Assembly: GCA_008828725.1 (NCBI GenBank)
Contig: MEHQ01003871.1
Location: 1 to 64,000, forward strand
Direction of reading: 5' to 3'
DNA: 64,000 bases
Source: Saccharina japonica
Lineage: Eukaryota > Sar > Phaeophyceae > Laminariales > Laminariaceae
The notes beneath the pieces are model-generated. The model ran no database searches. It saw nothing but the letters and a program-made list of their open reading frames with translations, and had not been told where the DNA came from. This document shows positions 1 through 12,345 of the stretch, piece by piece. The stretch's first letter is position 1. Each line of letters starts with the position of its first letter. A program made the translations under genes and the position numbers.

Positions 1-1599
1 TTTTCGGCAAAACGCTAAGTACCCCGACACGGGAGGCCCCGCCGGACACATTGGTTGAGGTTTGAGCTCAATCCGAGCTCTGTGGCTCGCGTGGCGGGCG
101 CTCAAATATTGTTTTCGCCGGGAGTGGATAAGACGATTTCCCGGGTTTCTCTGCGTGAGGCCCTGTTTTTGTTCAGTCAAGCGTTTTTTGTGGGTTTCTT
201 TTCCGAGAGCACGGGGGGCAGACACGAACTGCAGCAGCACCGCAGAGAGCGTGTTACAAACAGTGCAACCTCAATGTTACAACCCTGCCGCCCAGCAGCA
301 GCAGCAGCAGGCATTACACCATGCATGCGCGTGCCTCAGACCCGTGCTGTACCGTGACGAGTTATTTTTGTCGAAGCCTACGATTTTCCGAGTCATGGTA
401 TCATATCTGCAGATCGATGCGCATGTACGAATCTTTCCGCTGTCCCGAAATGTAAGAAAATATAAGAAAACATTGTTAATTAAAACTATATATATAAACT
501 GTCGTTACTTTTGCGGACCGAGTGATACAACACTGTGCGCTTCGAAGGCGGATCTGTTATGTGCTCTGGTGTTGCTACAAGTAGTTGCTTCCATAGAAGC
601 CAGCAATCCGTCGCCAAACGACACCACCACCACCACTTGTCTGCCCGCTGCTGCTGTTGATGGGCTCCATGTGTCATGCGTACGTACCAGAATAATGTTA
701 TGTTTTGTGTTATTAGCCCTGTTTTCTTTCCCATCACGAGTTCATCATGAGCACATGACAGAACCCACCGACACACCACCAGTATACCACAGGTTGACAA
801 CAGAACATGCAGAGTGCATAACGTTACAACTCTGCACAAGCCAGCAGGTAACACTATGCGTGTGTGACACACCCATTTGCACTGTACTGCCGTGGCTAGC
901 TGTGTCTATCGGAGCCTACCGTCCATAACCCACACCATCTATCCACCCTTTTCTGTTCTGCTGCTGTGTGTGTGACAGAGCCACGCCCACTCTGACCGGA
1001 AATGAATGACCGCTTTTGAATACCACGATGCATGACACAACATGCAACGAACACAAGCAACCACAGTCCCGGCTAGAAGCACAAGCAGCAGACGTGACTG
1101 TGGCGGATCCACCGTATACCGATGTGGCTATTCATTAGTGGTTGCTTCATTGCAGCAGGCTCGCATCCGTCATCAGGCACCACCATCTCTCTCTCTCTTC
1201 TGCTGTTGTTGCTTGCTGCTGTGCTTGCATCATGTATGTGCTGCCTGTCGTGTGTGTGACGCGGGCCGCGACAAATAATCGTGTAGTACAGGAAAATGTA
1301 TCTTTGAAAGTATAGGCAAACGGTCACCATGCACGATTTTATCCTTGAAGGCTTGAGTTCGATCCTTGGCGATGACTCTAGATGTTTTTTTTTGTATTGT
1401 ACGTAACCCAGACCCCCATAATATAAGACAGGAAGCACACAAAAACTAAGTGGATTTCTTAGGCAGGTATACAGTTATGATATGCGTATGATACAATATC
1501 GCATGCTGTTGTTTTAATATTATTAATAGTAGGTTTTCGATTCGCCCTTGCGCCACTCACCCAGGCACGTCCTGGAGGGGAAACTTGTAATTTGTATCT
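1..1599. other. CTG/CAG-rich DNA, no supported gene
   Basis: This stretch holds short CAG and CTG runs (for example near 295-315) and mixed low-complexity sequence. The longest open frame, 62-928 on the plus strand, would give 288 residues. It shows no domain I recognise, is Cys- and Thr-rich, and overlaps open frames on the other strand, as expected for CAG-rich DNA. I see no promoter, tRNA or transposon end. Confidence 0.5.
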
Positions 1600-1690
1600 C
1601 TCTAGGACTGGAAATCAGGACAGGCACTGGGTGTACTGATGTGGTCGAGTAGAAAGAACGGGTTTAATATGAAGACAACAACAACAGCAA
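1600..1690 (+). repeat. Dispersed ~80-bp repeat, copy 1
   Basis: The sequence containing AATCAGGACAG, CACTGGGT and TACTGATGTGGT recurs, diverged, at about 43537-43620. Both copies are followed by GAAGACAACA and a microsatellite-like run. It may be the relic end of an LTR or other transposon, but no element body is visible beside either copy. Confidence 0.6.
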
Positions 1691-1871
1691 CCTCTTTTCT
1701 TCGTGACGAACATCCCAACTTTTGATAGACAGCTCGTCGAACTACTGCTTGCTTTCTACTCTTTGCTGGCAGCAGCACGACTGCTGTACGAGCAGTCAGT
1801 CCGTACTTTAGATTGTCAGCAACAACGCAAGGCAGAGCATGGCCGGCATTTGGACAGCAGCAGTTTCGTCG

Positions 1872-2210
1872 CCTACTGCGTTGCTGAAGACATCGTCATA
1901 CAGGTAATCGGATATACATCAGCAGCACACGATCAACTGCTACCATAGCGCATGCCTATGTAATGTGGCTGCGGGTGCGGGAGCTACATGCAGCAGCAGC
2001 AACAGCAACGGGCGCGAGTAGTGGACGCTTTTGTGCGCAACCACCATAACCACGTAGTTGCTCGACTGCCGGCATGTATATACAGCACCAGGGAGAGATA
2101 CCAGAATGCAGACGATTAGGTAGAAGAGCTCATGGTGTTGTACAACCGGAATTTTGTGGGCGTAGAGAGAGTGACGATCATACGGATTATCAGGCAGAGC
2201 TCATGATATA
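1872..2210 (+). repeat. Dispersed repeat family R1, copy 1
   Basis: About 340 bp from CCTACTGCGTTGCTGAAGAC to CAGAGCTCATGATATA. It recurs in the same orientation at 3242-3590 with scattered substitutions and a small CAG-length difference. No protein domain is recognised and no terminal repeats are visible. It abuts family R2 (2209-2421). Confidence 0.85.
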
Positions 2211-2421
2211 CTGCTGTATGATACTGCAGCACAGCAAGCAGTACTCAATCAGCTTCTGCGACGGTAGCTCACGCGGAAGGAGTGTGGCTGCTCGGACGCC
2301 ACTGCTGTATTCCTTGATCATCGCATGCGTTTATGTTGCTTTGCTGCTGCTGTGCAGATCACAGACCATCAGGTAGTGCTGTAGCGTACGCCGTTACTTG
2401 CCCGGCGAATAGCTTCTTTTT
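2209..2421 (+). repeat. Dispersed repeat family R2, copy 1
   Basis: 213 bp from TACTGCTGTATGATACTGCA to the T-rich end after CGGCGAATAGC. A same-length, nearly identical copy lies at 5842-6054. Copy 1 directly follows R1. Copy 2 does not, so R1 and R2 are separate modules that can move or duplicate independently. Confidence 0.85.
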
Positions 2422-3241
2422 AATGTACTGCTGTACATCTGCACGGGAGGCACGTTTTTTTTTATTTTTTTCACAGGAAATCCACGAGGATTTACATATT
2501 AATTGCTCCTTAAAAAGTAAACCAGTCGTACCCGTATATACGAAGTACGTTTCAGGGTACGGGTATCATACAATACTCGTAAGTGATACTCGTACGTACA
2601 CCTGTCTTCGGGTCTGACGAAAAAAGCAGGTGCATATTTAGACGTAGTTAATTCTTGAGATAGGTCTATATATCTGGATCTGAACCGAACAAAGCCCTAT
2701 CGAGTTTTAGACGTGAAAAAAATAGGCCCTTCTTTTACACCTACCGACCACAGCAGACTACGGTGAAAAGCGGATTTTCCAAAAATATGCACTTGGGCAC
2801 TGTTTTGACCAAGTGCATACTTGAAGCAAGTTTACGAGTAATTTCCAGCAAACAAACAGCAGTCCAGCAGTTCAAGATCGCGAGCGCACGAGACGACTCA
2901 ACGCCGACATAGACACCGCAGCACAGGCAGCAGAGCACATCACATAGCACGCCATCATTGCAATGCCCAACCCAGCTACAGCATGCTGCTTGGCGTAGCA
3001 CGAACCCGAAGCAACCAACCTACGTGTGCAACACCAGCAACATTGGCGGGGGTGAGAAGGACCCCGCTCGCGTTGTCGACCCTCAATTTATTCTGAGGCT
3101 CGAGAACACAACGACCCTGCATCGAGAAAGCACACACACAGAGCACACAGCCCAACGGCACATCACAGCGCGTAGATCACCAGAATCCCAACGGCCAACA
3201 AAACTCCGGCCAAACTAGCTTGTGGAAAGCGCTAGCGAGAT
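2422..3241. other. Region without recognisable features
   Basis: Moderately AT-rich DNA followed by a more complex segment (2870-3210) with short open frames on both strands. None has a domain or a repeat partner that I can see in the window. Confidence 0.4.
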
Positions 3242-3590
3242 CCTACTGCGTTGCTGAAGACATCTTCATGCAGGTAATCGGATATACATCAGCAGCACAC
3301 GATCAACTGCTACGATGGTGCATGCCTAGGTAATGTGGCTGCAGGTGCGGGAGCTACATGCAGCAGCAGCAGCAACATCAACGGGCGCGAGTAGTGGACG
3401 CTTTTGTGCGCAACCACCATAACCACGTAGTTGCTCGACTGCCGGCATGTATATACAGCACCAGGGAGAGATGCCAAAATGCAGACGATCAGGTAGAAGA
3501 GCTCACATTTTGTACTGTTGTACAACCGGCATTTTGTGGGCGTAGGGAGAGTGACGATCATACAGATTATCAGGCAGAGCTCATGATATA
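3242..3590 (+). repeat. Dispersed repeat family R1, copy 2
   Basis: Second copy of the 1872-2210 repeat. The match ends at GCTCATGATATA in both copies, after which copy 1 enters R2 while copy 2 enters unrelated DNA. That gives a sharp right boundary for R1. Confidence 0.85.
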
Positions 3591-4560
3591 AATACATGTA
3601 CAAAATTGCAGCTGCTGCTCGGAGAGAGCTCGACAGCTTTTCTTAGACGTAGATTTTTGCCCTTTTCACGATAACTGGCGATGCCGTCCACCCGGCGGCA
3701 CGCAACTCACTCATCGTGCTCGCCGACCCCTGCTCTGCCTACTCTGCCAAGGGCGGTCTCGGCCGTGCCCAACTCATGTCTCACGGGGCTGCGATTTTTC
3801 CAGGATTACATGCCTTTTTGTCACGTGCACATACCATACCAACCAGTACATGCTTTTTTGTTCTACACGCAAACCGCATTATTCAAGATTCCGTTTGTTT
3901 ATGTAGACGACCAACCCGGAATTTTATCGTACCGGCTCATTTTACTGCGGATATACACGTACGTATTATATGTACGAGTACCAGTACCGCTTCAAGCAGT
4001 AACAGTATCATATACCAGGTACAAGGTAATTTTTAATATGCGATGATGTCTGTACAGTATTCATACGTGCGTGGTATTCAGCAGTATGATGATAGTGGTC
4101 GGTGTGTGCCTGGATATAGTACCGAGCAGGGCCTCGCGTGCGCTCGCGGGCGTGGACATGCGGGCGGTGGGCGCTGCAGAAACGTTTACCAAGAATATGG
4201 AAAGCGCACATACAAAACACACACGCTCTTTTTTTTTTACACGCAGCTACTGCTCTACATGCAAATCAAGATTCCGTTTTTTTTATGTTGACGACAAACA
4301 AACCCGGATTTTTATGGACCACGTACTATCTGTATGATCTGTAGTATGTACGTATATATGTACGTACGTCGTATAGTTTGATGCTGCTCGATCCTATCAT
4401 AGCATACGAGTTATATACTCGTCGTACCCGAGTACTGCTTACTTAAAGTGAGTACGAAGTGTTACACATTCAAGTATACTCACCTCGGTACTGTTAAACT
4501 CCTTACTATTTAATGCGCTTCGGTAGTGATGATGTCGTTTCGAATCTTCACGACTATGCC
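3591..4560. other. Low-complexity DNA with a diverged ~80-bp duplicate
   Basis: Segments at about 3850-3925 and 4229-4312 share a T-run, TACACGCA, AAGATTCCGTTT, TATGT.GACGA and CCCGGA.TTTTAT. This is an old local duplication. The rest is GTAC-rich DNA with no gene I can support. Confidence 0.45.
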
Positions 4561-4589
4561 GGTTTCGTAATAAAATTGACCGAAAAAAA

Positions 4590-4814
4590 AAGGGTCACTG
4601 CTGTACGTACAAGGGCTGCGCATCCATGCCGGCGTTTTGTTTTGGTCCGCTTTACGTACGTACGTACGTACGTACTTGCTGCTATACTTTCTGGACTGCT
4701 GCTGTTGCTACTGCTGCTGTTGCTGCTGCTGCTGTTGCTGTTGCTGCTGTACATGGGTTAGATACGACTACTACTACTACTACTACCACCACCACCACCA
4801 CCACCACCACCACC

Positions 4815-4848
<34 letters not shown>

Positions 4849-5300
4849 TTACTACCACTACTGCTACTACTACTACTAGTATTGCTGTACGTACTGGTGC
4901 TGCTGTGTATACTGATTCCACACTACTGTATACTGATTCCACACTGCTGTTGTTGTTGTTGTGGGTGGTGGGTGGATCGGTTGGTGCGTGTGTCGATCGG
5001 TTGGTGCGTACGCGTACGTACGTACGTGGTTCGGTGGGTGGGTCGGTGGTTGGGTGGGTGGGTGTGAGTGAGTGGGTGTGGGTGAGTACGTGAGTGGGTG
5101 GGTAGGTGTGGGTGGGCGGGTGTCGGTGGGTCGGTTGGTACGTGGTTAACTGCGTGTGTCAACTTGCTTGATCAGCGCATTTTGCGTTATATATCATAGG
5201 GTGTGGATCGTGGCCCAGTTATTATTCGGTATTTTTGTTTTTGTCCCCGATTATACCGGCCCCGCCCTGGCATGGTTCGGGGTACCACTGTTAATAGTAC
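4590..5300 (+). repeat. Microsatellite-bearing module R3, copy 1
   Basis: Contains a CTG-type run, the TAC/CAC array, TACTGATTCCACACTACTG, TGGGTGGATCGG, and a tail with GGGTGTGGATCGTGG and CCGGCCCCGCCCTGGC. The same landmarks in the same order recur twice at 48045-48400 and 48625-48990, so the simple repeats belong to a dispersed composite module. No open frame is conserved through it. Confidence 0.7.
4673..4880. repeat. Trinucleotide arrays (CTG-type, then TAC/CAC)
   Basis: A CTG/TTG-rich run (about 4676-4752) is followed by TAC repeats, then about a dozen CAC units, then TAC again to about 4880. Open frames across it on both strands are artefacts of the repeat. Confidence 0.9.
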
Positions 5301-5841
5301 GTATATAATACCAGGTATGTGCATGTGGCTCTCTCTGTATATGCGTGTATGTACGTGTAAATTAAAATGGCCTTCTGTTGTTTGTTGTTTGCTGCTGCTG
5401 CTGTTCGTCATTGTACACACCTGCCACTCCAGGTGTTCTTCGATACAGTATCACTTACCATCAATATGTTTTTATTACGAGTATATACGACTAATACATA
5501 CTCGTACGGTTCGAATGAAAATTTGTTGTCGAAATTCATCAGTACAGGACAATGATAAGAACCCAGCCTAATATTTCCAAGGAAACAAGAAATTCGGGAA
5601 CCGTTCTATGAAGTTAGTGTAGGACGCACCCTCTGGAAAAAAAACAGAAACCCAGCCTGGGTTATATTTATTGTTTCTCATTATAGATGTCCTGTATTAC
5701 TGTACACCCCTTGGCAGTAAATTCGCTTTTGTTCGCCCTAATTAAGCTTATTTTTAGTATTCCTACCTCAATTCTTCGCCGTTACGGGAATTGCGCGAAG
5801 CCGCAGGCGGGCGTCAGCCCGCCGCGGCGAAGCCCCCCTTG
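5301..5841. other. No recognisable feature
   Basis: AT-rich to mixed DNA with CTG runs near 5390. A short GC-rich patch (5790-5840) immediately precedes R2 copy 2. I see no gene or transposon signature. Confidence 0.4.
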
Positions 5842-6054
5842 TACTGCTGTATGATACTGCAGCACAGCAAGCAGTACTCAATCGGCTTCTGCGACGGTAG
5901 CTCACGCGGAAGGAGTGTGGCTGCAAGGACGCCACTGCTGTATTCCTTGATCATCGCATGCGTTTATATTGCTTTGCTGCTGCTGTGCAGCTCACAGACC
6001 ATCAGGTAGTGCTGTAGCGTACGTGGTTACTTGCCCGGCGAATAACTTCTTTTT
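5842..6054 (+). repeat. Dispersed repeat family R2, copy 2
   Basis: Second copy of 2209-2421, same length and orientation, with only a few substitutions by eye. The left edge abuts a GC-rich patch absent from copy 1, so the edge marks a real module boundary. Confidence 0.85.
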
Positions 6055-9000
6055 TGCTGTTGGGGCTGCGGCTGCTCTGTCACGTACATCGATCGATGTA
6101 GGAAAAGCGGGGGCTAAAAATGTTGATTTGTCAGATTATTTTACAGCTGTACGAACCCATACATATTTTTTCAGGCGGGCAATTTGCTTTTTCCTCGATC
6201 AACTATAGTACACAGCAACAGTATCAACACGCTGATACACATGAGCTCATACGTACAACGACAGAACTTTCAACGACCACAGGACTTTGGAGTCGACTCT
6301 CGACATAAAACCAAGCCACGGTCAACCCGCTTCGTGTCCAGTACATGCAGACGACGGCCTCGAAGTTATCATTTGGACCCGTGGTCTAGGGGGCTAGAGG
6401 TTGCCCGCGCCGTGGTATCCAAACCAGGAAAGTAACTATGTTTCGACATCGGAATGAGATAGGGAGAGATCCAGGTTTTTATAGGAGATAGAGCAGGAGA
6501 TATTGATATTTTTCCTGTGTCGTTGAGCCTACCAACAAGCAAACACCGCATGCCTGCATGGTCTCGACACCAGTCACAAGCCAATAAACTGTGCATCCGT
6601 CCCAGTTTTCAGTTGCTCCTCTTTTTTTGTAGGCTACTACTGTGTAGTACAGCAGTACAGGTATACATACCAGGAGCCGTGGTACGTTTTTTTTGTCTAC
6701 ACGAAAATGGAATAAGGCCCAAAGCAAACGCCTATTTTTGTGGCTGGCATATTCTCGTAAAATACAGCAGTACGTACTAATGTAGGAGGTACCGCACGTA
6801 CATATTTTACCAGCAAGTGGCAGCATGATACCAAAAAGGCGAGAGTTCGTACGTACACGTTGTTTACTCTAGCTCCCTTCTTCGCCCAAACGTTTAGTCC
6901 GCACTCCTCGGTTTTAGTTGAAGATGCACCAGTGTAGTTGCTGCTGTAGGTTTTGCTGCTGTTGTTGTTGGTAACCGGTATTTCTTGCGTCGCCCTTGCT
7001 ATGATCACTCCGTAGGAGAGCCTTGTATATATACGTATATATATCCATACGGAGACACTAACCCTCAACATTAACCTTAGCATTACTCGTGGTTGGCCGC
7101 TAGACCACCGGGACGACCGACCTTAGAACCCGGCGAATGTCACTGCATACATGCCCGACAGACATCCTAAATATCTGGTACCATCATATTCCAGGAACAT
7201 GCCTATCATTTCAACTTCCGGCCCTCAATTAATAAGTTCTTTGAATTCCCCACATTATTTGTACCCACAGGAGTGCACCAACAAAGGGAACGAATCACGC
7301 AATATAGTTTATATATCGGATCTGTGCTTGACAAGGTGTGGACATTTTTTGTGACGTTTCGAACACTTGAGCTGGCAGCGAAACAAAAACTTAGGATATT
7401 TCCGGATTTCAGACACAAACAGTGTTTTTGTTTTTGCATGTTTGATGACAATACGACGACACGTATTGCTTGAGGTTCGGTGTGGTTCAGACATTTTCAC
7501 CTTTCAAACCAAAAGCCATACCCAGTTTCAGGCCGAGCTGCACTCAAGATGTGGTTGGTATATTAAGGCTAATAAGTTTCGGGTGGACTTCTCACAAATC
7601 GAGGAAGTACCTACAGATATACGATGCATATATATATTAGTCCTATCTACCTGGTACGTTTTACCGTTAGTATTATTGTTTGTGGGGATATTTCAATTCT
7701 TCTTAACGATTTTACTCGTTTTAATTGGGGTATATAGATACTCAAGTGATCAATCACCATTAGAACCAACACGCAGAAACAAGCGTCTGATATTACGCAG
7801 TGGTACTCCAACATCCCAATAGGTATATATAGCATGGATGTCGGCTCGTCAGCAGCAAGCACCGTAGGACTTCTAGGATGTCCCGGAAGCCAGGATGTTA
7901 ACGTACCCCGTAAGTGATTTAACGGCTCAGCCGTAAACTAAGGACCATTTTTTAACTGTTACCAGAGGAAGTTTTCCACCTGCCATTCCGAACCCACGCT
8001 GGTGTATTGTCGACCACCGCATAAGACAATTTCGGCGAACCCACGTTATCTCTGTTGCGGTCCATCCGGTTGGGCTGTGTCAGCCCCGTGGAACAGTGTA
8101 CCCAACTGCAGCTCTTCCCAACACAGTACTCCGGGTATTCATAGGCGAGGTTTCTTGCAGAGGACCCGCACATGTCTTCTTGACGACCCCGCGCTGATAC
8201 AGCCACGGATCAGGACAAGATCGTGGCGTTTCGTGTGTAGGACTGAAGTGTAACCGTACCCCGGATGGCATCTCTCTATGGGCCATCTGTCCGGTGAACC
8301 CCCGACGATTAGGCTCCAATCCTGATCGCAACGTTCGGGAATTGTTATGGGAAACGACTCCGGGCTATGTTAAGTTCCAGCATTTACAGGGCGATGGTGT
8401 TGGCGACCTCAGGAAGGTATTTAGTCACTCCAGCGACCTCAGCGATGACATGAATGACGTGTTCAGGGAGGAATTTTCCTTTCTCGGCGATTTATGCCCA
8501 TCTAGGCTATATGTCGCTGTCTAAACCATCGTCGAACTTGAGCAGCGGGCTTTTTGTCGAGTATTTCCCCGCTTGTTGTTGCTCTCAGCAGTCGTGGTGC
8601 AACAGTGGCTGTGCTGTATAGTCCCGTTGTGTTTCCTGTATCCTCGGTTGACCTAGACAGGCAATAATTATGGCAAATCCCCTCCTACTGGTGCTGATTA
8701 TGTTGCGAGTAGAATTCGAGACTCTCTCTTCCTTTGTCGTTGTCCTGGTACTCGAAGCACGACCTCAGTCATGTGACACAACGTGTTCGTGCAGTCAATC
8801 GGGGGTTTTCGGGGAGCACGGTGATCCTGCGAAGGTCGCAGTTGTTACCTGGATCAGTTTAAGTTGGCACATACAGCCGAGGATATAGTTGGTGATCATG
8901 TTGACATCTCCGCGTGAACGCAGACGCTGGACGTCGTCGGAACAGGCCCAAAAATACGAAAAATAACTCCGTCACGTTCGGAGAAACGCACTAAAGAGGT

Positions 9001-9959
9001 AGAAGTATGCGGTACAAGTGCTTCCTGGTCACATATTGTAGTTGAGGTGTAGTGTGAGCTTGGGTTTGAACCAGTCTCTCCGCCCCAATGGCGAAGTGCG
9101 CATCATTCGGATACCTATATCAGATAGTCCGAAGAAACTTTGTTTGAGATACGAGGTACAGGGGTAGGACTTGGATCGACATTCAGCACGCACACTAAAG
9201 AAGCTGGCGATATGGCGATGGGTCAATGGGATGTCGTAGTTCTTCACATTTCCATGTAAAGGCGAACGTAAAATCGTGCTACGGACAACCCGGGAGGAAA
9301 CGAGGCGTTTAGCGAGGACACGCGTAAAGACCAGTATTGTGAAGAATCGGACGTATGTATGAAGTATAGACTATTTCCAGCAAGCGAAGCAGAGGGGGGG
9401 GGGGGGGTGTACTCATGTTGTGCACGGCCGTAGTCATATGACCATAGACCCTCGCATCCCTACAATGCCGGGACGGAGCGCGTTGGGTTTTCACCAACCA
9501 GGCAGACTTTGCTTGCACCAAGCGCGAAACGCCGTGAGGTATTGGGCGAGTCGCATGGAGGGTGAGCTGCATCCTGCTAAGAACCGCCTCTGAGGCGGAC
9601 TTGCATATGGACGACAGCTTCAATGAGTTAATTTAATTTCTGGTGTGGCCACTTCCGGAGACAGCAATGGGTTTTACTATGTAACTGCCTCGCGGACGCC
9701 TTACCATATTAACACTACGTGATACGACCATTCCCCTTGTGCGGAACAAAGGTTCTCCACCCCGCACAAATGATCTACTCGACCGCCAGCTTTGGTGACC
9801 GCCAAACAAAATAACAAAAAAAAACGGCACCCTGGTTGTCTAGCTCACGCAGCGAGTGGCGTGTTTTACAGCGTCGTTGCCAACCGACGCCAACCCAACC
9901 TATAAATATATCATACCGGTATATTCATAGGGGGGGGGGGCAGCAGAGGGGGGGGGAGT
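6055..9959. other. Long region with no supported gene
   Basis: Mixed DNA with short open frames on both strands, none longer than about 150 codons and none with a domain I recognise. 7950-8520 is GC-richer and has frames open for 70-80 codons, possibly an ancient coding relic. Near 9390-9406 and 9931-9956 there are G homopolymers. A minus-strand frame at 9309-9623 ends in a stretch faintly like a LINE reverse transcriptase tail, too weak to call. Confidence 0.35.
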
Positions 9960-10440
9960 ATACGTTGTGGGGAAGGGTGCACGCTGACGAAGCGGGCATT
10001 GTATCGCGATCACTATGAGAATTGTATAGGATGACGACGGGTGCACGCTGACGAGGCGGGCATTGTATCGCGATCACTATGATAATTGTATAGGATGACG
10101 ACCGTGATCGTGACTGCGCGTGTGGCGTTCGAGCTTATGGTATCGGTAGTAAAAATTGAGATAATGTCCCCGGAAACGAATCATTGAGGCAACGTGTTGT
10201 TCCACGTCACTGCAGCCGGCCAGGTGTAAAAACACATAGTTGAATTTGTGTACTTGGGTCGGGCTCTGAGCGGGGGCCAGGATCTTAGTGTCGAGGAAAC
10301 GCGTCGACGTCAGACGGCATGGGGGTGCCTAGGGTGGTATGAGAGGGAAGTCGTTAACCGCCCTTATGTGCGGTCGACTTTTTTGATGCTGCCATTCGAT
10401 GTGCTCGAGACCATACTGTACCCCATGGCCTCTATTTAGG
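9960..10440 (+). pseudogene. LINE reverse transcriptase fragment (decayed)
   Basis: Non-LTR retrotransposon reverse transcriptase remnant. In the plus frame it reads VHADEAGIVSRSL (the Y-A-D-D catalytic block, here degraded to H-A-D-E), then a diverged linker, then VEFVYLGRALS, LSVEETRRRQTAWGC and DVLETILYP. That order matches the palm-to-thumb part of LINE RTs, where (F/Y)xYLG, an EI.RR...A motif and a LETxLYG motif follow the active site. At least three in-frame stops and a 64-bp tandem duplication interrupt it. No endonuclease or 5' half is visible upstream. The clade is not assigned. Confidence 0.75.
9975..10102 (+). repeat. 64-bp tandem duplication in the LINE RT
   Basis: Two copies, 9975-10038 and 10039-10102, beginning GGGTGCACGCTGACGA and ending AGGATGACGAC, with two differences. 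The unit contains the codons of the RT catalytic block. Since 64 is not a multiple of three, only the second copy is in frame with the downstream RT remnant. Confidence 0.95.
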
Positions 10441-10677
10441 ATGTTGCTTATATTTACGGTCAGACTGGTAGGCGTAACAGAAGCAGAACGTGTGCAGGAA
10501 TATGCTATTTGTTGTATAGTGGAGATGCCGACAACGAAAACGGAGGGAAAATGAGAGGTGCTTAAAGTGTTGAAATGGACGAGGCGACTTGTACGAGTCG
10601 TAACACTAAGACAGATTGATACAAAAACTAAATTATGAGGGATCCACAGTAATTGCCCGTACATTTTCGTAGTTCAT

Positions 10678-10693
10678 CCCCCCCCCCCCCCCC
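10678..10693. repeat. Poly-C tract (16 C)
   Basis: A run of 16 C at the left edge of the inverted-repeat cluster that starts at 10696. Confidence 0.95.
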
Positions 10694-10695
10694 GT

Positions 10696-12345
10696 GTCAG
10701 TCGAAATCGAAAAAGAGTCCAAACCGAACGAGATATACGCTTTTGCGCTAAATTAAAGATAAACGTTCTGCAAACAAAATCTAAATCAGAACAAAATACA
10801 ATGGGTTGTCCGGTAAACTCGAACCATCCAGTTGTACTGCTGCAGACTGTGTCATCCGTACTGCAGTATTTTCGGCACTATACAGTAATAGCAACGTGTT
10901 TATGCCAATTTCGAAAAGAAAAATTCTACTCGAAAGTCAATACCTGGTATAAGTACTTCAAAGTATACCAGGTATATGTTTCGTACAGTTTATTACTTTT
11001 TTTTTCTTTTTCCCACCGTTTAAGTGTTTTGGGAGTTATATATCTTGAAGATCTCGCTCAGGTTTGACTCTTTTTCGATTCTGATTCAAGTGTTGCAACT
11101 CAATTTTATTCATGTTTTTTACTTTTACGAAACAATATTTCGAGCAACGAAATCAATATATACAAAAATACACAGATTGATATTAGTGTAGAATTTTGTT
11201 TTTTTTTAAATTTGCGTAAAACGGTTGCGAATACTGTAGAGTACAGAAAGTACTGCAGTACGGATGACATAGCCTGCAGTATTAGACCTGAATGGTTCAA
11301 TCCCACGTATACATATTGTGCGTTGTTGGATGTATCCTTCGTTAATGACAGGTACATGCGTAACATTTTAGGCCTGCAAGAGATAACGCGTATAACACAC
11401 GACACTAGAACGTATAGAGCTAGGAGCAACCTAGTGTTGCGTACCTACTTTTTGCGTCGTATATACCAGCTGAAGTTTACCCCTTTGGGGCTTCAGAGGG
11501 GAAACAAAACGAACAAACCCGACGATTCTGGCGCAATAGGTCACACTGAGCAGCGCGGGCTGCTGAAGCAGGGATGGAGGTGTCCTACTTGAAACGTAAC
11601 GAGTTGTATGGCAAGCTCGTGGGATGATGACACGTGCACTGTGCTGCACGCTCTGTCTACGTAGACGGGTGGTATATATACCTATAGGCTCTTTGTAGTT
11701 TCCCGGCCACTGTACCGGGTTCCAAAGAGTCGATATACGTACGTGGTATTAACTAATTTTAGCAATATGCGTGATATTTACGTACGTACGTGGTAGGAGC
11801 TTTGAAGATAATTCAGTACACGTTGAAGTAAAAATCCACAATTGCGCAAGCTGTGACAAGGATAGGCCCTCTGCAAGGTGCACTCCTTAATTTAATCTCA
11901 ATCACCGGTCTCAGCAGACCAGCAAGACATATATTCTGCAAGGTATGTCCCCTCTTCTTCCGTGTTACTTTGGTAAACCAGTTGCCCTCAGCCCCCGGAC
12001 CCACACGCTTCGTAGTGTGTAAAATAGTTTGCACTACGTTATATAGCTACATCGACATGTATATAAATATATCGTGTGCTTTGAAATCGCCTGTTGCACT
12101 CCCTTGGTCGTCCTGTGAGTTGTTTAGTAGGTTGCACCACTAGTGGATTTGCTTATCCTAGTACACAGTCGTTGTCGATAACCTAATTTCTAGATCGAGT
12201 TCACCTGAAAACCAATCGTTTTCTTGTTTGTTTTCGAAATTATTATGCAGAACGTCTTGTCTTGAACGTTCAGCAAAAGCGTTCATCTTGTTCAGTTTGG
12301 ACTATTTTTCGATTCCGACTGACGTTTTGGAAAGTGTTATTTTTC
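10696..12345. repeat. Nested inverted repeats
   Basis: DNA at 10696-10775 (GTCAGTC.AAATCGAAAAA.AGTCCAAAC... CGTTCTGCA) is found reversed at about 12245-12323. A third, shorter relative lies near 11050-11090. Inside it sits the 10819-11298 foldback unit. The copies are too diverged to fix element ends. Confidence 0.55.
10819..11298. mobile_element. Foldback (inverted-repeat) element
   Basis: Left arm 10819-10929 and right arm 11188-11298 are ~110-bp inverted copies. Both share GTCATCCGTACTGCAGTA, a C.GTACTAC/TACAGTA segment and an AAAATTCTAC inner end. They are separated by ~260 bp of AT-rich DNA with no gene. This is the structure of a non-autonomous foldback or MITE-like element. No target duplication is clear and no transposase is encoded. 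Confidence 0.7.

Noticed and set aside
62..928. 288-codon open frame at the left edge as a gene
   Set aside because: No domain, biased low-complexity composition, overlapping open frames on both strands, no supporting signals.
4626..5093. Poly-Thr protein across the trinucleotide array
   Set aside because: Open only because TAC/CAC/ACT repeats lack stops in several frames.
9309..9623. Second LINE RT tail on the minus strand (SYIRPIL-like)
   Set aside because: Only a handful of residues resemble a LINE; no catalytic block nearby.
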